This document shows, piece after piece, positions 9,792-20,587 of a DNA stretch of 64,000 bases. Made by a program: the position numbers and the translations under genes. Each line of letters begins with the position of its first letter. Position 1 is the first letter of the stretch. Below the pieces are notes generated by a model. The model was given only the letters and a program-made list of their open reading frames with translations. It made no database searches and was not told the origin of the DNA. Origin of the DNA: Schistocerca nitens (taxonomy: Eukaryota; Arthropoda; Insecta; Orthoptera; Acrididae); assembly GCF_023898315.1 (NCBI RefSeq), contig NC_064614.1, positions 497,504,109 to 497,568,108 on the forward strand, in the 5' to 3' direction.

Positions 9792-11740
9792 ATGGCTGTT
9801 ACTCAGTTTGTGCCCAGAATGCTCAACATGACTATCTCCATGAAGGATCATGCACTGCTGGTAAAGCTCTTTTAGAAGAACAACAACTGTTCACCAGCAG
9901 TACTGCAGACGTTCCGGACACTCAAGGATTTAAAAAAAAGGCGTTGTTCCAGTTGTAATGGATCTGGGAGATGTGTTATTTTCTACCGGATTTGTCGATA
10001 CCAAATTGTAAATGTTTTCTTATATTTTTTGTCAGAATTTTTTTATTATAATTTGCCTTATTATATGTTAATTTACTTATATTTTTGAGAGTGAAAGCAT
10101 ATTGATTACTATTAGTAAATGTGTTGAAGAATAGCAAAGAGACTGATTACAAGTGGAAGCTTGTGTGTTGTGTAAAATGTCTTTGATGCTGGAGTCATCT
10201 TTGACTATAGTCAGTCGGCAGTGAACTCTTGGTGTGTGTTGACGGTAGAACAATGTGCAGGTCACCGTCATAAATAATTTTGAATTATGTTACTATTTTT
10301 TTATATAAACTTTAAGAAGAAACTACATTCGAAGAAATGGTATTTGAAGCACCAAAAATGAGGCAAACACATTGAACCAGGTCATTTCTGCAGCCGACAA
10401 AGATGCATTGTGGAATCATACTTCCACTAGACAACTGAAGCCAAGACCAATACCGCCTTGTAAACATTATACGGAAAAGGTACTGCCACGAAATATGCCA
10501 AATTTAAGTAAATAAAAAATAGTGAGCATATTTCAACTTTGTGTCTCAGCCGGGAGAGCATATTTCACAGTGTCTGCTGAGGGTATGGAGAAAAGATTAC
10601 AAAACTTTAAAATGCATGTTCTTTTAAAATGCAATGTGCCGGAGGGAGAAAAGCAGTTGATCCAATGTCTGTCAAAGATGTATCCACAGCATTGCAAGAG
10701 GAGTCGAGCAGTGGTGTGCAAACGTGCAGTATATGGGGAATTGCCCGAATGTTGGACATGCCAATGAGCATAGTGCATAAAATCCTTTGAAACATTCTGC
10801 ATTGTTATGTATACAAAATCACCCTTGTTCAGGAGTTGCTTCCAGGTGACAAACGGCCGGCCGCGGTGGTCTCGCGGTTCTCGGCGCTCAGTCCGGAACT
10901 GCGTGACTGCTACGGTCGCAGGTTCGAATCCTGCCTCGGGCATGGCTGTGTGTGATGTCCTTAGCTTAGTTAGGTTTAAGTAGTTCTAAGTTCTAGGGGA
11001 CTGATGACCACAGATGTTAAGTCCCATAGTGCTCAGAGCCATTTGAACCATTTTTTGCTGACAAACGTTCGCCCTGGAATTTCTTGCTAACATCAGAATG
11101 GACAATGAGTGGCCATGAAATGTTCTGTCAACAGACAAAGCCCATTTCCAGCTCCAAAGACATTTCAGTATACAGAATTGCAGAATATGGGCAAACAAAA
11201 ATCAGGCACACGCATCAACCAACACCACTCATTCTGCAAAGATGACTGTGTGGTGCAGATTGATGGCATCTTTTATCGTAGGGTCATATTTTTTCAAGGA
11301 GATTAGTCCTGTAGGTCCTGTTACCTGTATCATCACTGGTAAACACAATGAGAGTCTTTTGCATACCAACATCATTCCAACACTTCAACAGAGTGGATGT
11401 GTACATAGGATCATTTTTGTGCAAGACTGCGATGTTGTTCCCCTGCACATTGCGCTGCCAGTCAAATATCGGCTGCAGAGAACTTTCAGATATGGTAGAA
11501 TTATCAGCTATCATTTCCCTACAGCGTGACCATCCAAATCCCCTGATCGTAGTCCGTGAGAGTTCCGGCTTTGTGGTTATCTGAAAGAATGATGTGTTCA
11601 GTGCTCCAAGTAGGAACATAGCTGAACTGAAGGCACACATTGTGCAATGTGTTCTGAATGTGATCCCTGCGACACTCCAGTCATTCTGTTTTTTGATTTC
11701 AGCTTGTGGCAGAAAATGGTTGATATCACATTGAAACATA
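9792..11740 (+). pseudogene. Transposase remnant of the mariner-type element
   Basis: The N-terminal reading from the ATG at 9792 gives MAVTQFVPRMLNMTISMKDH, then ALLVKLF, a stop, and KNNNCSPAVLQTFRTLKDLK. This resembles the helix-turn-helix (DUF4817-like) head of a large insect mariner-related transposase group. Later pieces fit the same protein. VNRQSPFPAPKTFQYTELQN is near 11115-11175, and a segment with the 'lakes' spacing of the catalytic core follows at 11250-11740. A SINE interrupts the gene at 10856-11058. The catalytic acidic residues cannot be placed with certainty. Clearly non-functional. Confidence 0.55.
10856..11058 (+). mobile_element. tRNA-derived SINE, copy 1
   Basis: Full-length copy with a tRNA-like head including the B box GGTTCGAATCC and the conserved tail ending CAGAGCCATTTGAACCATTT. 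It is flanked by the 9-bp target duplication TGACAAACG (10847-10855 and 11059-11067). Inserted in the mariner-type element, so younger than it. Confidence 0.93.
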
Positions 11741-12420
11741 CCTTCTGTCAGTCTGACAATAATTAGAAACCGATGTTGCTTTTTATGCAGTTTTTGGCCT
11801 CAGGACAATTAAAAAATTATTTTTCCTGTCAGATGTAGTACAACCGTGCCGTGGTGGATGGGTTTACCTAACTAACGATGCCACCACTGTCAACTGTTGA
11901 ACGTGTGCAGTCATGCGCAGTGAATAGTATGGATGGTTTAATGCGCTTCTCAAACCATAGATGTTGTACTGCAATTCATCTGTCTTTCGTAGCTGAGCTC
12001 ATTTATATTCATCCTGTGTCAGTAAGGCACTGTTTAAATTTGATGTCATTCTGAGCAGTGGTTCTCTTTTTTACTGTGTTTTCAAACTGGAACTTTGATT
12101 ATGGACCCCCAGTACATTGAGTGGTATATGTGGATACTTTCTGCAAAATCAGTTGTAAATAGATTTAGTACTAAAGAAGTAATCAATTGAAATGTCATGC
12201 CCTGTGATGAAGTTTTACTGCGTGAACAGCAAAAGTGTAATGACCAATATTTGATCGTTTGATGTGAACTGAAATACTAACATGGATAGTGTAGTAGGAG
12301 CTATTTGTATAGGCAAAAGTGACAATGATGATTTGACCTTCATGTTACCGCAATGATTAGAGCCACATAGTGACTGAAATCTAGATCTGCAATGAACAGA
12401 TTATTAGCTCTCTCAACTTC

Positions 12421-12455
<35 letters not shown>
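12421..12455. repeat. (AAT)n microsatellite
   Basis: About 12 units of AAT, 64 bases before the acceptor of the last POLR2M exon. Confidence 0.95.
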
Positions 12456-12456
<1 letters not shown>

Positions 12457-12518
12457 TGTAGACTGTATATTTGCATTTTTAAATACTGTTTCAGACTGTA
12501 ACATTGTTTTTCTTACAG

Positions 12519-12743
12519 GAGGCACAAGTGAAGCAGGCACAAGAGCGCTTAGCTGAACAGTGTGGTAACATGGGTCTCAAGTTATCCAATATAAGTGGAC
12601 AGATGCTTTACCGTCAGAGGCAGGAGTCATTGAGTGACAGTTCTAATACTGACAGTGGTGATGAAGAAAAGCAAGCATTCGAAGAAGAGGAAGAAGAACG
12701 TGAAAATGATGTAGCAGTTATCGTGTCATTAATAGACAGTTAA
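12519..12743 (+). CDS. POLR2M: POLR2M/GRINL1A (Gdown1) orthologue, last coding exon
   Basis: The acceptor is TTTTTCTTACAG|GAG, in phase 0 with the previous exon, and the stop is TAA at 12741-12743. The peptide starts EAQVKQAQERLAEQCGNMGL, continuing the conserved C-terminal coiled segment of Gdown1 (vertebrate 'EEMQAKLAAQKLAERL'). It ends in a strongly acidic tail (DSGDEEKQAFEEEEEEREND) like the acidic C-terminus of the vertebrate protein. The three visible exons code for about 257 residues. With the N-terminal part outside, the total would be near the human 368. The intron before this exon is the longest and holds most of the intronic transposons. Confidence 0.88.
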   Translation, partial: EAQVKQAQERLAEQCGNMGLKLSNISGQMLYRQRQESLSDSSNTDSGDEEKQAFEEEEEERENDVAVIVSLIDS

Positions 12744-12865
12744 ATTGTTTCATGGATTTTCCTTGTAAGTGACACTGTGCAACATCTGTGATCGGTAAAT
12801 AGTTGATGTAATATTATTTCCATTTTTATTGTATAATAATACAAATATTTTATGCTGACTGTTTA

Positions 12866-12871
12866 AATAAA
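12866..12871 (+). promoter_or_regulatory. Poly(A) signal AATAAA of POLR2M
   Basis: Canonical AATAAA 123 bases after the stop codon, in an AT-rich 3' UTR. The next TG-rich stretch (from 12927, TTGTGGGG) is compatible with a downstream element. No competing AATAAA lies between it and the stop. Confidence 0.7.
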
Positions 12872-13140
12872 GTGCATGGTTTATATTGACTTTCAGTATT
12901 AAAATTTTGAATACTTAAAACGTACGTTGTGGGGTAGTGTCTTGTTTTATATTACAGTACAGAATGTGTACACTTGTGAGGTGGAAGTGTATTCCCTCCT
13001 ATCCTCCCCACTTTTTTTTCCTCAGGGCTTGGGCAAATCAAGTGGTGATTTTTTCTGTTTTTAGTTTGATGTATGTATTGCATTTGTAATGTACATAAAC
13101 AGCTGCTCAATAGTTTTAGTTCAGTGACTCAGCAGGTGAA

Positions 13141-13310
13141 CTAGTCATCTACACCTACATTTACATCAACACTCAGCAAACCACCATGAAGTGCATGGCA
13201 GAGATGTATCCTATTGTACCAGTTATTAGGGTTTTTTCCATTCCATTCACATATTGAGTGCAGAAAGAATTATTGTTTGAGTGCTTCTGATCACTGTGTA
13301 AAGGTTTTAA
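13141..13310 (-). repeat. LINE 3'-end fragment
   Basis: Begins with a TACA-rich run (CATCTACACCTACATTTACATC) followed by a block resembling the 3' end of a LINE that I recall as abundant in this group (CCACCATGAAGTGCATGGCAGAG). Only the last roughly 170 bases are present, reading on the - strand. Family assignment is from memory. Confidence 0.5.
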
Positions 13311-13521
13311 AAATCAGCAACAACCTGAGAGAGAAAGAATGTTACATTCACTTAGTATGAGAAAGAATAAACTATTCATTAACTTCTCGCCTCAGTCTGT
13401 GTGATAGAATGTAACACAAAAAAAAAATTGATAACTTATTATTCAGCATGCATGTCGGCTCCAAAATAATGAAATTGATGTTGAATCAGTTGAAACATGT
13501 TTCTTTGTTAGATGAATAGCC

Positions 13522-15157
13522 AAGGTTGCCACAGGTTCTGGAAATCAGAGAATTTCAAAATGTCAGGGAAATCAGGAAAAATTTTAGAAAAACACAGGAA
13601 AAATCTCATTTTTGTCTCGGTAGATGAAATGGTTTGTTTACTGTGGTGTCATGCATCGTTGCTGTTTGGGCGCAGCTGAGTATGTGCACCGCTTCCCTAC
13701 TCCCTCATCACTACTGCTTCTCTCCTTCCTACCACTCCCCTCAGCTTGCAGTCAGTGCTGCCACCACTTCTTGCCGCTAGCCTAGCAGCTGCCAATGAGA
13801 GGTGGGAGGCATGAGGAGTGATGTGTTTGGATCGGATCTTCAGATATTGTAGACACAGTGGCTGGAGACGGCAAACACATGTGCGTGAGTTGTGTGTGAT
13901 TGATTGTGTGAATAAGTGCATGCTCTCATTTTCTGACAAAAGCTATGGCTGAAAATTTAGTTGTGCGAGGGTAATTGTCTTTTCTATGTGCCTGTCTGTG
14001 GCTCAACTATCATCTTTATGGCGAGTTGCTACCTATCCTAATTGTTATTGATTCTCTGAGTATTTGAACAAGATATCTTTTGTATGGACTGACCACCATG
14101 GTCTCATTTACCAACACTTTGCCTGTGGCTCATGAAATGCTGGCCACACAAGTGGATTTCCTTGACGGGCAAAAATTGCAGGTCGCTTCTGCAGATATGT
14201 GCAATGGATTGGGCCTACTCATCTGAAGCCATTCGGTTCCCACTAATGTGCAGACCCCGCCCGTTGGATCTAGTCCCACCGTTCTGCCCACAGGCCGGGT
14301 CTGTTTTGTGTGTGGCGTAATACAGCAGATTTTCATGCTTTACCCAAGACTGCGGTGCTCCTCAGCAGGCTAGAGGCCATGGGGGATCGATTTCAGGAAT
14401 TGCGACTGTCTCCCCTCAAGTACGTTGTACGCTGTGGTGTTTTATAGACATTTTATTTGTTCTAGTACATTTTGGCACTTCAAAAGTAGTTTATATGTTA
14501 GAAAGTATGTATGATAAGGATAAGAAAACTGTGTCAGTTGCTGGTGGGTTGTACACTATGTACTCATATATTTCTCAAAAGAAAAATCACAAACCACTTG
14601 TAAAATTATAGATATAACATAGTGGGCAATAACCGACAATAAAAAACGTAGTGGAACCAACATTTTATCGACAGTCACCTACAGCATTGGTTTACACAGG
14701 TCGAACCCACCTTACACATTTCTTTTAAGGGGTCCACTTTTTTCTGAGATTATTTGTGAAATCAGTGAAGATATTTTCAATCTGTCTTGAGACTCCAAGG
14801 AAATTCATATGTTTATCATCAAATTAGTTCCGTTTTATTGAAATAAAATAACATCATTGATCTTAATGAAACACACATACCATTTGGCTTGCTTTTTCCT
14901 TCTAAAAACAGTTCATTACAAAAGATGTTGATGTTAGTACTTATGATTTTTACCCACATCAGGAAATGCCATCTGCTTGCAAGTTTTTCTTTAGAATTTT
15001 CCTCGTTTACACTACTGTTTCTTGTACCGTAGCTGCAAAGACAGATTCTCAACTTACGTTGTAACTTACCCATGAAATCTCAAAATTTGTCAGAGAAAAA
15101 TCCTAAAATTTGTCTGGAAATTGGGGAATTTCACTTGGGGAAACTTGTGGCAACCCT
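13522..15157. mobile_element. Candidate DNA element with short terminal inverted repeats
   Basis: AAGGTTGCCACAGG at 13522-13535 is answered by the inverted CTTGTGGCAACCCT at 15144-15157. Inside both ends, AATTTC/GAAATT-rich blocks are again inverted relative to each other (CAGAGAATTTCAAAATGTCA on the left, GGGGAATTTCACTTGGGG on the right). The 1.6-kb interior has no transposase I can recognise and includes a PLE-tail-like fragment at 13985-14043. Best read as a non-autonomous DNA transposon. The target duplication was not resolved. Confidence 0.5.
13985..14043 (+). repeat. PLE 3'-tail fragment
   Basis: GTGCCTGTCTGTGGCTCAAC followed by the TATGGCGAGTTGCTACCTATCC block matches the Penelope tail consensus implied by 4073-4125 (inverted) and 2535-2580. 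Short and isolated. Confidence 0.45.
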
Positions 15158-15219
15158 GATAACATTTCTTATTACACTAGATTGATGTTCGTGTCTGAAT
15201 GGGCTATCATCCAAGCATA

Positions 15220-15530
15220 TGGCTGCTTGAAATATACACCACATCCAGGACATGGGCCTATAGTACAACTATTATGCTATTTGGGGCATTCACCATGAGT
15301 TGCATGGGACCTGTGGTAGCATTTGAAGGCACCATAACAGTTGTGGACTGAGTGAACATTATTGCAGACTACGTGCATCCTTTCATGCCTAATGTCTTTC
15401 CCAAAAGCGATGGTATTTTCCAGTAATATGATTGTCCGTGTCACAAGCCCAGAATTGTGCTACAGTGGGGGCTACCAAATTTGTCAGATTTGAACCTGAT
15501 ACAAAACATCTTTAACCCAGAATATAATTT
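15220..15530 (+). pseudogene. Tc1-like transposase fragment, heavily decayed
   Basis: Across several frames a Tc1-type catalytic-domain order can be followed. First comes a V-x-x-x-W-G region (around 15270). Next is ITVVD and ADYVHPFMPNVFP (about 15335-15410), which fits the 'Y...L..F....P' segment before the second aspartate. The last piece is LPNLSDLNLIQNIFN (about 15474-15520), which fits the 'P..SPDLNPIEHLW' segment. No inverted repeats were found. Too broken for subfamily placement. Confidence 0.45.
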
Positions 15531-15925
15531 TTACTCTGCAGTGGAGTGTGCATTGATAGGAAACTTCCTGGCAGTTCAAACTGTGTGCCAGACCAAGACT
15601 CGAGCTCTGGACCTTTACCTTTTGCGGACAAGTGCTTTACTGACTGACCTGCCAAGAAGTTTCATATCAGCACACACTCCGCTGCAGAGTGGAAATTTGA
15701 TTCTGGAAACTGTGGCTAAGCCATGTTTCCACGGTATCCTTTCATCCAGGAATGCTAGGTTTGCAGGAGTGCTTCTGTGAAGTTTTGAGGTAGGAGACGA
15801 GGTACTGGCAGAATTAAAGTTATGAGAAAGGGTGGTGATTAGCTCAGATGGTAGAGCACTTGACTGTGAAAGGGATAGTTCCCAAGTTGAAGTCTCGGTC
15901 CGGAACGCAGTTTTAATCTTCCAGG
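15531..15925. repeat. Composite tRNA-like inverted repeat (tRNA pseudogene-derived)
   Basis: The right half, 15836-15905, reads GTGATTAGCTCAGATGGTAG then AGTTGAAGTCTCGGTCCGG. This is a tRNA-like A box and a degenerate B box on the + strand. The left half (15570-15660) contains the same tRNA-like unit inverted (CCAAGACTCGAGCTCTGGAC ... CAAGTGCTTTACTGACTGAC). The sequence AAACTTCCTGGCAG / CTTCCAGGTAGTTTCA and the 'CTCTGCAGTGGAGTGTG' / 'CACACTCCGCTGCAGAGTG' blocks are likewise mirrored. The unit is a known type of dispersed repeat in this genome as I remember it. It is not a functional tRNA gene because the stems and B box are degraded. Confidence 0.65.
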
Positions 15926-16524
15926 TAGTTTCAACATCTCTGATGCTGTTGGGCACCAGCTCCACTCCAACAAACCATCAGCTCGTAATATACAGAAATT
16001 GTACAACCTGTGCATCAACATTTGCTGCCATATACCTCTAGAAGCATACTAAGGAACTGTCGAATCCATGTTGTGCATAAGTGCTGCTGAATTGTGTTCC
16101 AAAAGTGAACCAGCAAGGTATTAAGAGGTGGTGACAATGTTTTTGGCTTTTTAGTGTATGTGGGAGCTCTCTCTTCAACAAATTTTATGCTCCAGTTCTC
16201 GACTTTATAACTCTGTTCGCTTTCTTTCCTCATTGCTAACTCTTCCTCCTCTTCCACCACCACCACCTCCTCCTCCTCCTCCTCCTCCTCCTCCTCCTCC
16301 TCCTCATTTCTACCCATCCTCCTTATCCTTGCAGATTTCGGCCAACATCGTCATTGTGGATACGATGAAGCCTGGCAGTCAGAGAGATGCCAATCTTTTA
16401 GTAAAAGTTTCTTCTTGATCAGTCTGCGGTGCATATTGTGTAGAATAATGACATATTATGAAAAAAACTACAGGAAAAGAAAGAGTTAAGTCCATTTTGT
16501 AGATTTTTCAGGAGAGCAGTTATC
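15926..16524 (+). other. Spacer with a (TCC)n run; no gene seen
   Basis: About 600 bases without recognised genes. It contains the microsatellite at 16264-16305. The long acidic/polyproline open frames here are products of that repeat. Confidence 0.7.
16264..16305. repeat. (TCC)n microsatellite
   Basis: About 14 near-perfect TCC units, preceded by CCACCACCAC. It accounts for the spurious polyproline and polyglutamate frames. Confidence 0.95.
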
Positions 16525-17541
16525 TACATCTACATTATGTTGCTGCTTTGCAAATTATGCTTATGTGCCTGGCAGGGGGTTCATCAAACCACCTTCACAC
16601 TAATTGTTGATTCCTTTCTCAAACAGCCTGCGGAAAAAATGGAACACCTGTGTCTTTCCTTTCGAGTTCTAATTTCCTTATTTTATTACGATGATCATTT
16701 CTACCTATGTAGACCATCGTCAACAAAATATTTTCGCATTCAGGGGAGAAAGTTGGTGATTGTGTGAGAAGATCCTGCACATCGAAAAATGCCTGTGTTG
16801 TAATGATGTTCACTTGAAATCCTGTATCATGTCCGTGACACGCTCTCCTTTATTTCTCGATAATACTCCTATCTGTAAGGATCCCAGTACTCCGAAAGAG
16901 GATGGACAAGCACAGTGTAGGCAGTCTCTTTAGTAGATCTGTTATATCTTGTACATGTTCTGCCAATAAAACACAGTCTTTGGTTCGCCTTCCCCACAAC
17001 CTTTTCTGTTTGTTCTTTCCAATTTAAATTTATCGTAATTGTAATTCCTAGGTATTTAGTTGAATTTACAGCATTTAGATTTGATTGATTTAGTGTGTAA
17101 CTGAAGTTTAATGAATTCGTTTTAGTGTTCGTGTGGGTGACCTCACATTTTTCATTATTTGGGGTCAATTGCCAATTTTTGCACTGTACAGATATCTTAT
17201 TTAAAACATTTTGCAATTGGTTTTGACCTTCTGATGACTTGACTAGACAGTATCCAATGGCATCATCTGCTCAGATTGTCTCCTAAATTGTTGATATAGA
17301 TAAGAAACAGCAGAGGCCCTATAACACTACCTTTGGGAACACCAGAAATCATTACTTTCTGTCGGTTACTACGAACTGACAGGAAATCACAAATCCATCA
17401 CATAACTGAGACAGTATCCCATAAGCATGCAATTTGATTGCAATCTGTTTGTAAAATATGGAGTCAAAAGTCTTTTGGAAATCCAGAAATACGGAAACAA
17501 TTTAAAATCCCTTGTCAATAGCACTTCATGTGAACAAAGAG
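16525..17541 (-). mobile_element. Jockey/CR1-group LINE, 3' part (split from 40936-43990)
   Basis: On the - strand, 17216-16869 encodes the end of a LINE reverse transcriptase. It contains NKISVQCKNWQLTPNNEKCE, KYLGITITINLNWKEQTEKV and RSTKETAYTVLVHPLSEYWD plus PYR, matching the CR1/Jockey 'CKNWQL', 'YLGI', 'LVRP..EY..WDP' blocks. The RT catalytic region lies just right of this (17530-17220). The 3' UTR reaches about 16525 and ends in a TACATCTACAT-type tail. The LINE stops abruptly at 17541, where the Gypsy-1 LTR begins, and continues at 40936. Confidence 0.85.
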
Positions 17542-18105
17542 TGTAATAAAAAAGAATAAATATTACTAAATTTTATTGACTACGCATATCGAGACACCTT
17601 TTTGTAGGATATAATATGATTGCGTTATTAAAATGTTCTGTGCTTATTTGTATCTTTTGGCCATCGGACTTCTCTTATATTTTAGTTGTAGCTGGAGGCG
17701 GTGGACTCCGGGAACCGCGGCGCTTGTCGTAATCAAGATAATCCTTCTTATATGTTCTTCACTTCACTTCAATAAATAAAAGAAAGAAGTACTTGATACT
17801 GTTCTTCAATAAATATTATCTACACACACATATGATACGTAGACCTCGCAATGCTTCATATCTAAAATCACACATCTTCATCGCCCTTCTACATGTGAGT
17901 GTGTGTAAGAAGAAAAACAAAAAACTGTACAAAAATGGAATGTTTTTTCTTTCATTTGTCTGCCCTTACCGTGCACTCATAATTAACGTTTTTGCCAACT
18001 TTACAGTTGTTCGGCACTTTTTTTATTATTTTTTTATTATTGTTCTTTTTTTAATAAATTTTAATTTTACTGCATCCTGGTGGCCTTTCATCATGCACCT
18101 ACATA
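17542..18105 (-). repeat. Gypsy-1 LTR, left (3' LTR of the element)
   Basis: 564 bp, direct repeat of 40378-40935. It starts TGTAATAAAAAAG directly after the AGAG duplication and ends at CCTACATA, where the other copy reads CCTACACA. It contains AATAAA-type motifs near 17770 and 18050 on the + strand only, so no poly(A) signal is claimed for the element's own strand. Confidence 0.9.
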
Positions 18106-20430
18106 ATTGCCCACACACTGTATGTTGCCATGGTATGGAGATGTACAGTGTTTTATACTTTCGCCGATAGCGCTCGATGCCCTATATTGTCGGCTTCCTT
18201 ATTATTTAATGGGATGGATATTTCAGCTTATCCCATATATGTTAGAATTCTACAAGAAATTAAAAGACAGTATACATAATATGACAGTCCATTAAATATT
18301 TGAATTTAGCACGCTAACAATAATGTTCAGTTTGCTTCATTCTTGCTGCCGTGTTTCGCACTGGCGCACTGGCCGATTTGGCGTCTAAGAGCTAGACACT
18401 AATGGTCAACTTGCTAAAAGCCACCGTTGCACGTGTGTGCACTCGCTTTCTTAGTGTTGATTTCACATTGAATATCACACTTGCACCCGAGTGTCACATA
18501 TCGAAGAACTGCTGTTGCATTTGTCTTCATTCTGGGAGCAATGGGTGTGTGCTTATTGTTCAAAATCCAATGCTGTGGCAGAAGATCTCCATATTTATGG
18601 CCCGGGCATCATTATTACCTATTGTACTCGCATTTTCAATGGAGAGAACCCTGATCAACAGCATCTGTCGATGAGGTAAGTACCGGCTTGAACAACTATA
18701 TTTCACTTGTCAATGTGTGAAGCATTGTGAGCCACGATACTCAGACATTATTTCGTTGCACTCGCATGTTCTTGTCATCAAACTTAACCACTCACTTGTT
18801 GAAAGACACATATAGCTGTCCAAAACATAGTATAAATTGTTTGTCCTTAAAGCTCATTTCTTCATATGGTGTTTGGTTTCCAATGAAAATTCATACAAGT
18901 ATTGAATTACAACAATATGCACAACATGATAGCTTGTACCTATGGCTGACATTCCATCCATCATTTATATTACAAACATAAATTTCTTAAGTTTTAAAAG
19001 TCATAACATTTTCATTAATTGGGTTCTGTTACTACAGTTTGTTAGTTTCAACTCCTCTTTGTTCACATCACGTGTACAAATTAATTACATATCACATTAT
19101 CATGACACAGTACAAGCATATGATACATTTATGTTTCATTTTATGGATTGGCTTTCATCACTTATGGGAGCTCATTTCTTCCTTAGATAGACGAGGGAGA
19201 AAAACGTTGGAAGTAGGACTAAAACAATACGCATTGCTGGCCTAACTACGCTTGGCACTGCCTCCTTTGTTTGGGAAGGAAGAAGGTTCAAGGATTTATG
19301 AGGAAATGTTACTCATACAATGATGGACTAGTTGCCAAGGAACTTTGGTTTCACTCAAATAAGGTGTACCGACTAATCACCCATGTAGTATCATGTTGTT
19401 TCTTCTTGTGCTAGTGCTGTTTACTTCAGTGTGAAACATGACGTTTTAACCATCGCAGACTTAGCCTTCTCAAATACCTGGAAATGTCATTCAAGCTTTC
19501 ATCTGACACAGTAAAAACTGGTTTTTGTAAAATCTCATGCTTAAATGTTTATGTGTACCTTTCACAAATAGGTACTGATAATTGTCACAGAGACCCACTG
19601 CTACGATGCATATTTAATTTTTCGTTTGCCTTATGATCTTTTTAAAATATCCTTATAACTAAATTGTTTATTTAAGTGCGACCCGTTTCTTCATTTGGTA
19701 CCTGCTACTCTCGACGTAATTCTCTTCTTCTGCACAAAGACTATGCACTGCTCGCTGAAAGAAAAAAACTTAAAACTAATTGCATTTTGTAGCTCAGTGG
19801 CCACTGATACATTTGGTCAATGCATACGTCCGCAGATATTTCCATACTTCGTGTAACTTCATAGACATTAGTTTATTCTGTTACCCATTATGATCATTTA
19901 CTCTGCAAAGAAAATTATTTGACATTTCTCACGGTATTTTGTCATTAGTCCTTAGCCTGAATGTCTCATATAGTTTTCATAATGCTTCCTTTTGGTTGTA
20001 AATATGTTGTATGTAGCTTACTATTTAATTAAATCTCTGTGTACGTATATCAATAGATTCCTTAGTTTTTAGATAGTAGATATATTTGAGTAGTATTTCT
20101 GTTTACTTTGTATTTAGGTTAGGTACATATTGCGTTCCAATTTTGGTAGCGTCTTCTGCCAGTCTGTTGCGAAAGCACACAAGTCAATGTCTCCTCTCCT
20201 GCTACTGACGTCAGCGCATATTGTTGAGCATGTGACAGCTGACCCATAAGCTAATTTCGTTTAGACTTTCACTTCGCATGAAGCGGTGTGTTACTTCTCA
20301 TTGTTATTAATTTTTATGCCTACGTGTACAAAATCAAAGGAATTATCTATGCCTATACATATTACTTTATCTTAAAATACACTCTTGAAGAAAAATTACA
20401 CTTTGAATTATGTACACTATGGACTATTAT
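18106..20430 (-). other. Gypsy-1 region between post-integrase coding and 3' LTR; no open frame
   Basis: About 2.3 kb between the last recognisable pol peptide and the 3' LTR. On the element's strand there is no open frame above 60 codons and no envelope-like signature. It could be a long untranslated region, a decayed third gene, or another unrecognised insertion. Confidence 0.5.
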
Positions 20431-20587
20431 CTTACAATAAAAAAATGTTACCACACTTCGTCATTCTATAAAGGCTTTTATATCTTTGTGAGGGTGGAGG
20501 GTGGAGACACTTGTCTCTTCCTGTTTTCTCATAAACTAACCTGTAGATTCCAGGATATGGTATTTTGGAAATTACATATGGTCCTGA

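Larger units (their letters stand above)
9601..12112 (+). mobile_element. Mariner-type DNA transposon with terminal inverted repeats, decayed
   Basis: Terminal inverted repeats of about 36 bp are visible. The left end is CGGGGTGTCCATAATTAAAG followed by TTCCAATTT. The right end, read inverted, is CTGGGGGTCCATAATCAAAG followed by TTCCAGTTT. TA dinucleotides flank both ends (9599-9600 and 12113-12114), as for Tc1/mariner insertions. The 2.5-kb interior contains scattered transposase peptides and a SINE (10856-11058). The element sits in the last POLR2M intron on the gene's coding strand. It is old: the transposase has stops and frame changes and the TIRs differ at several positions. Confidence 0.75.

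Noticed and set aside
10900-10940. Possible tRNA gene (B box GGTTCGAATCC), likewise in the other SINE copies
   Set aside because: Part of a dispersed SINE with target duplications and a non-tRNA body; stems are incomplete.
10966-10986. TTAGG-like telomere motif in SINE tails (TTAGTTAGGTTTAAG)
   Set aside because: Part of the SINE consensus; only one or two irregular units, not a telomeric array.
16015-16418. Polyglutamate/polyproline open frames on both strands
   Set aside because: Explained entirely by the (TCC)n microsatellite at 16264-16305.
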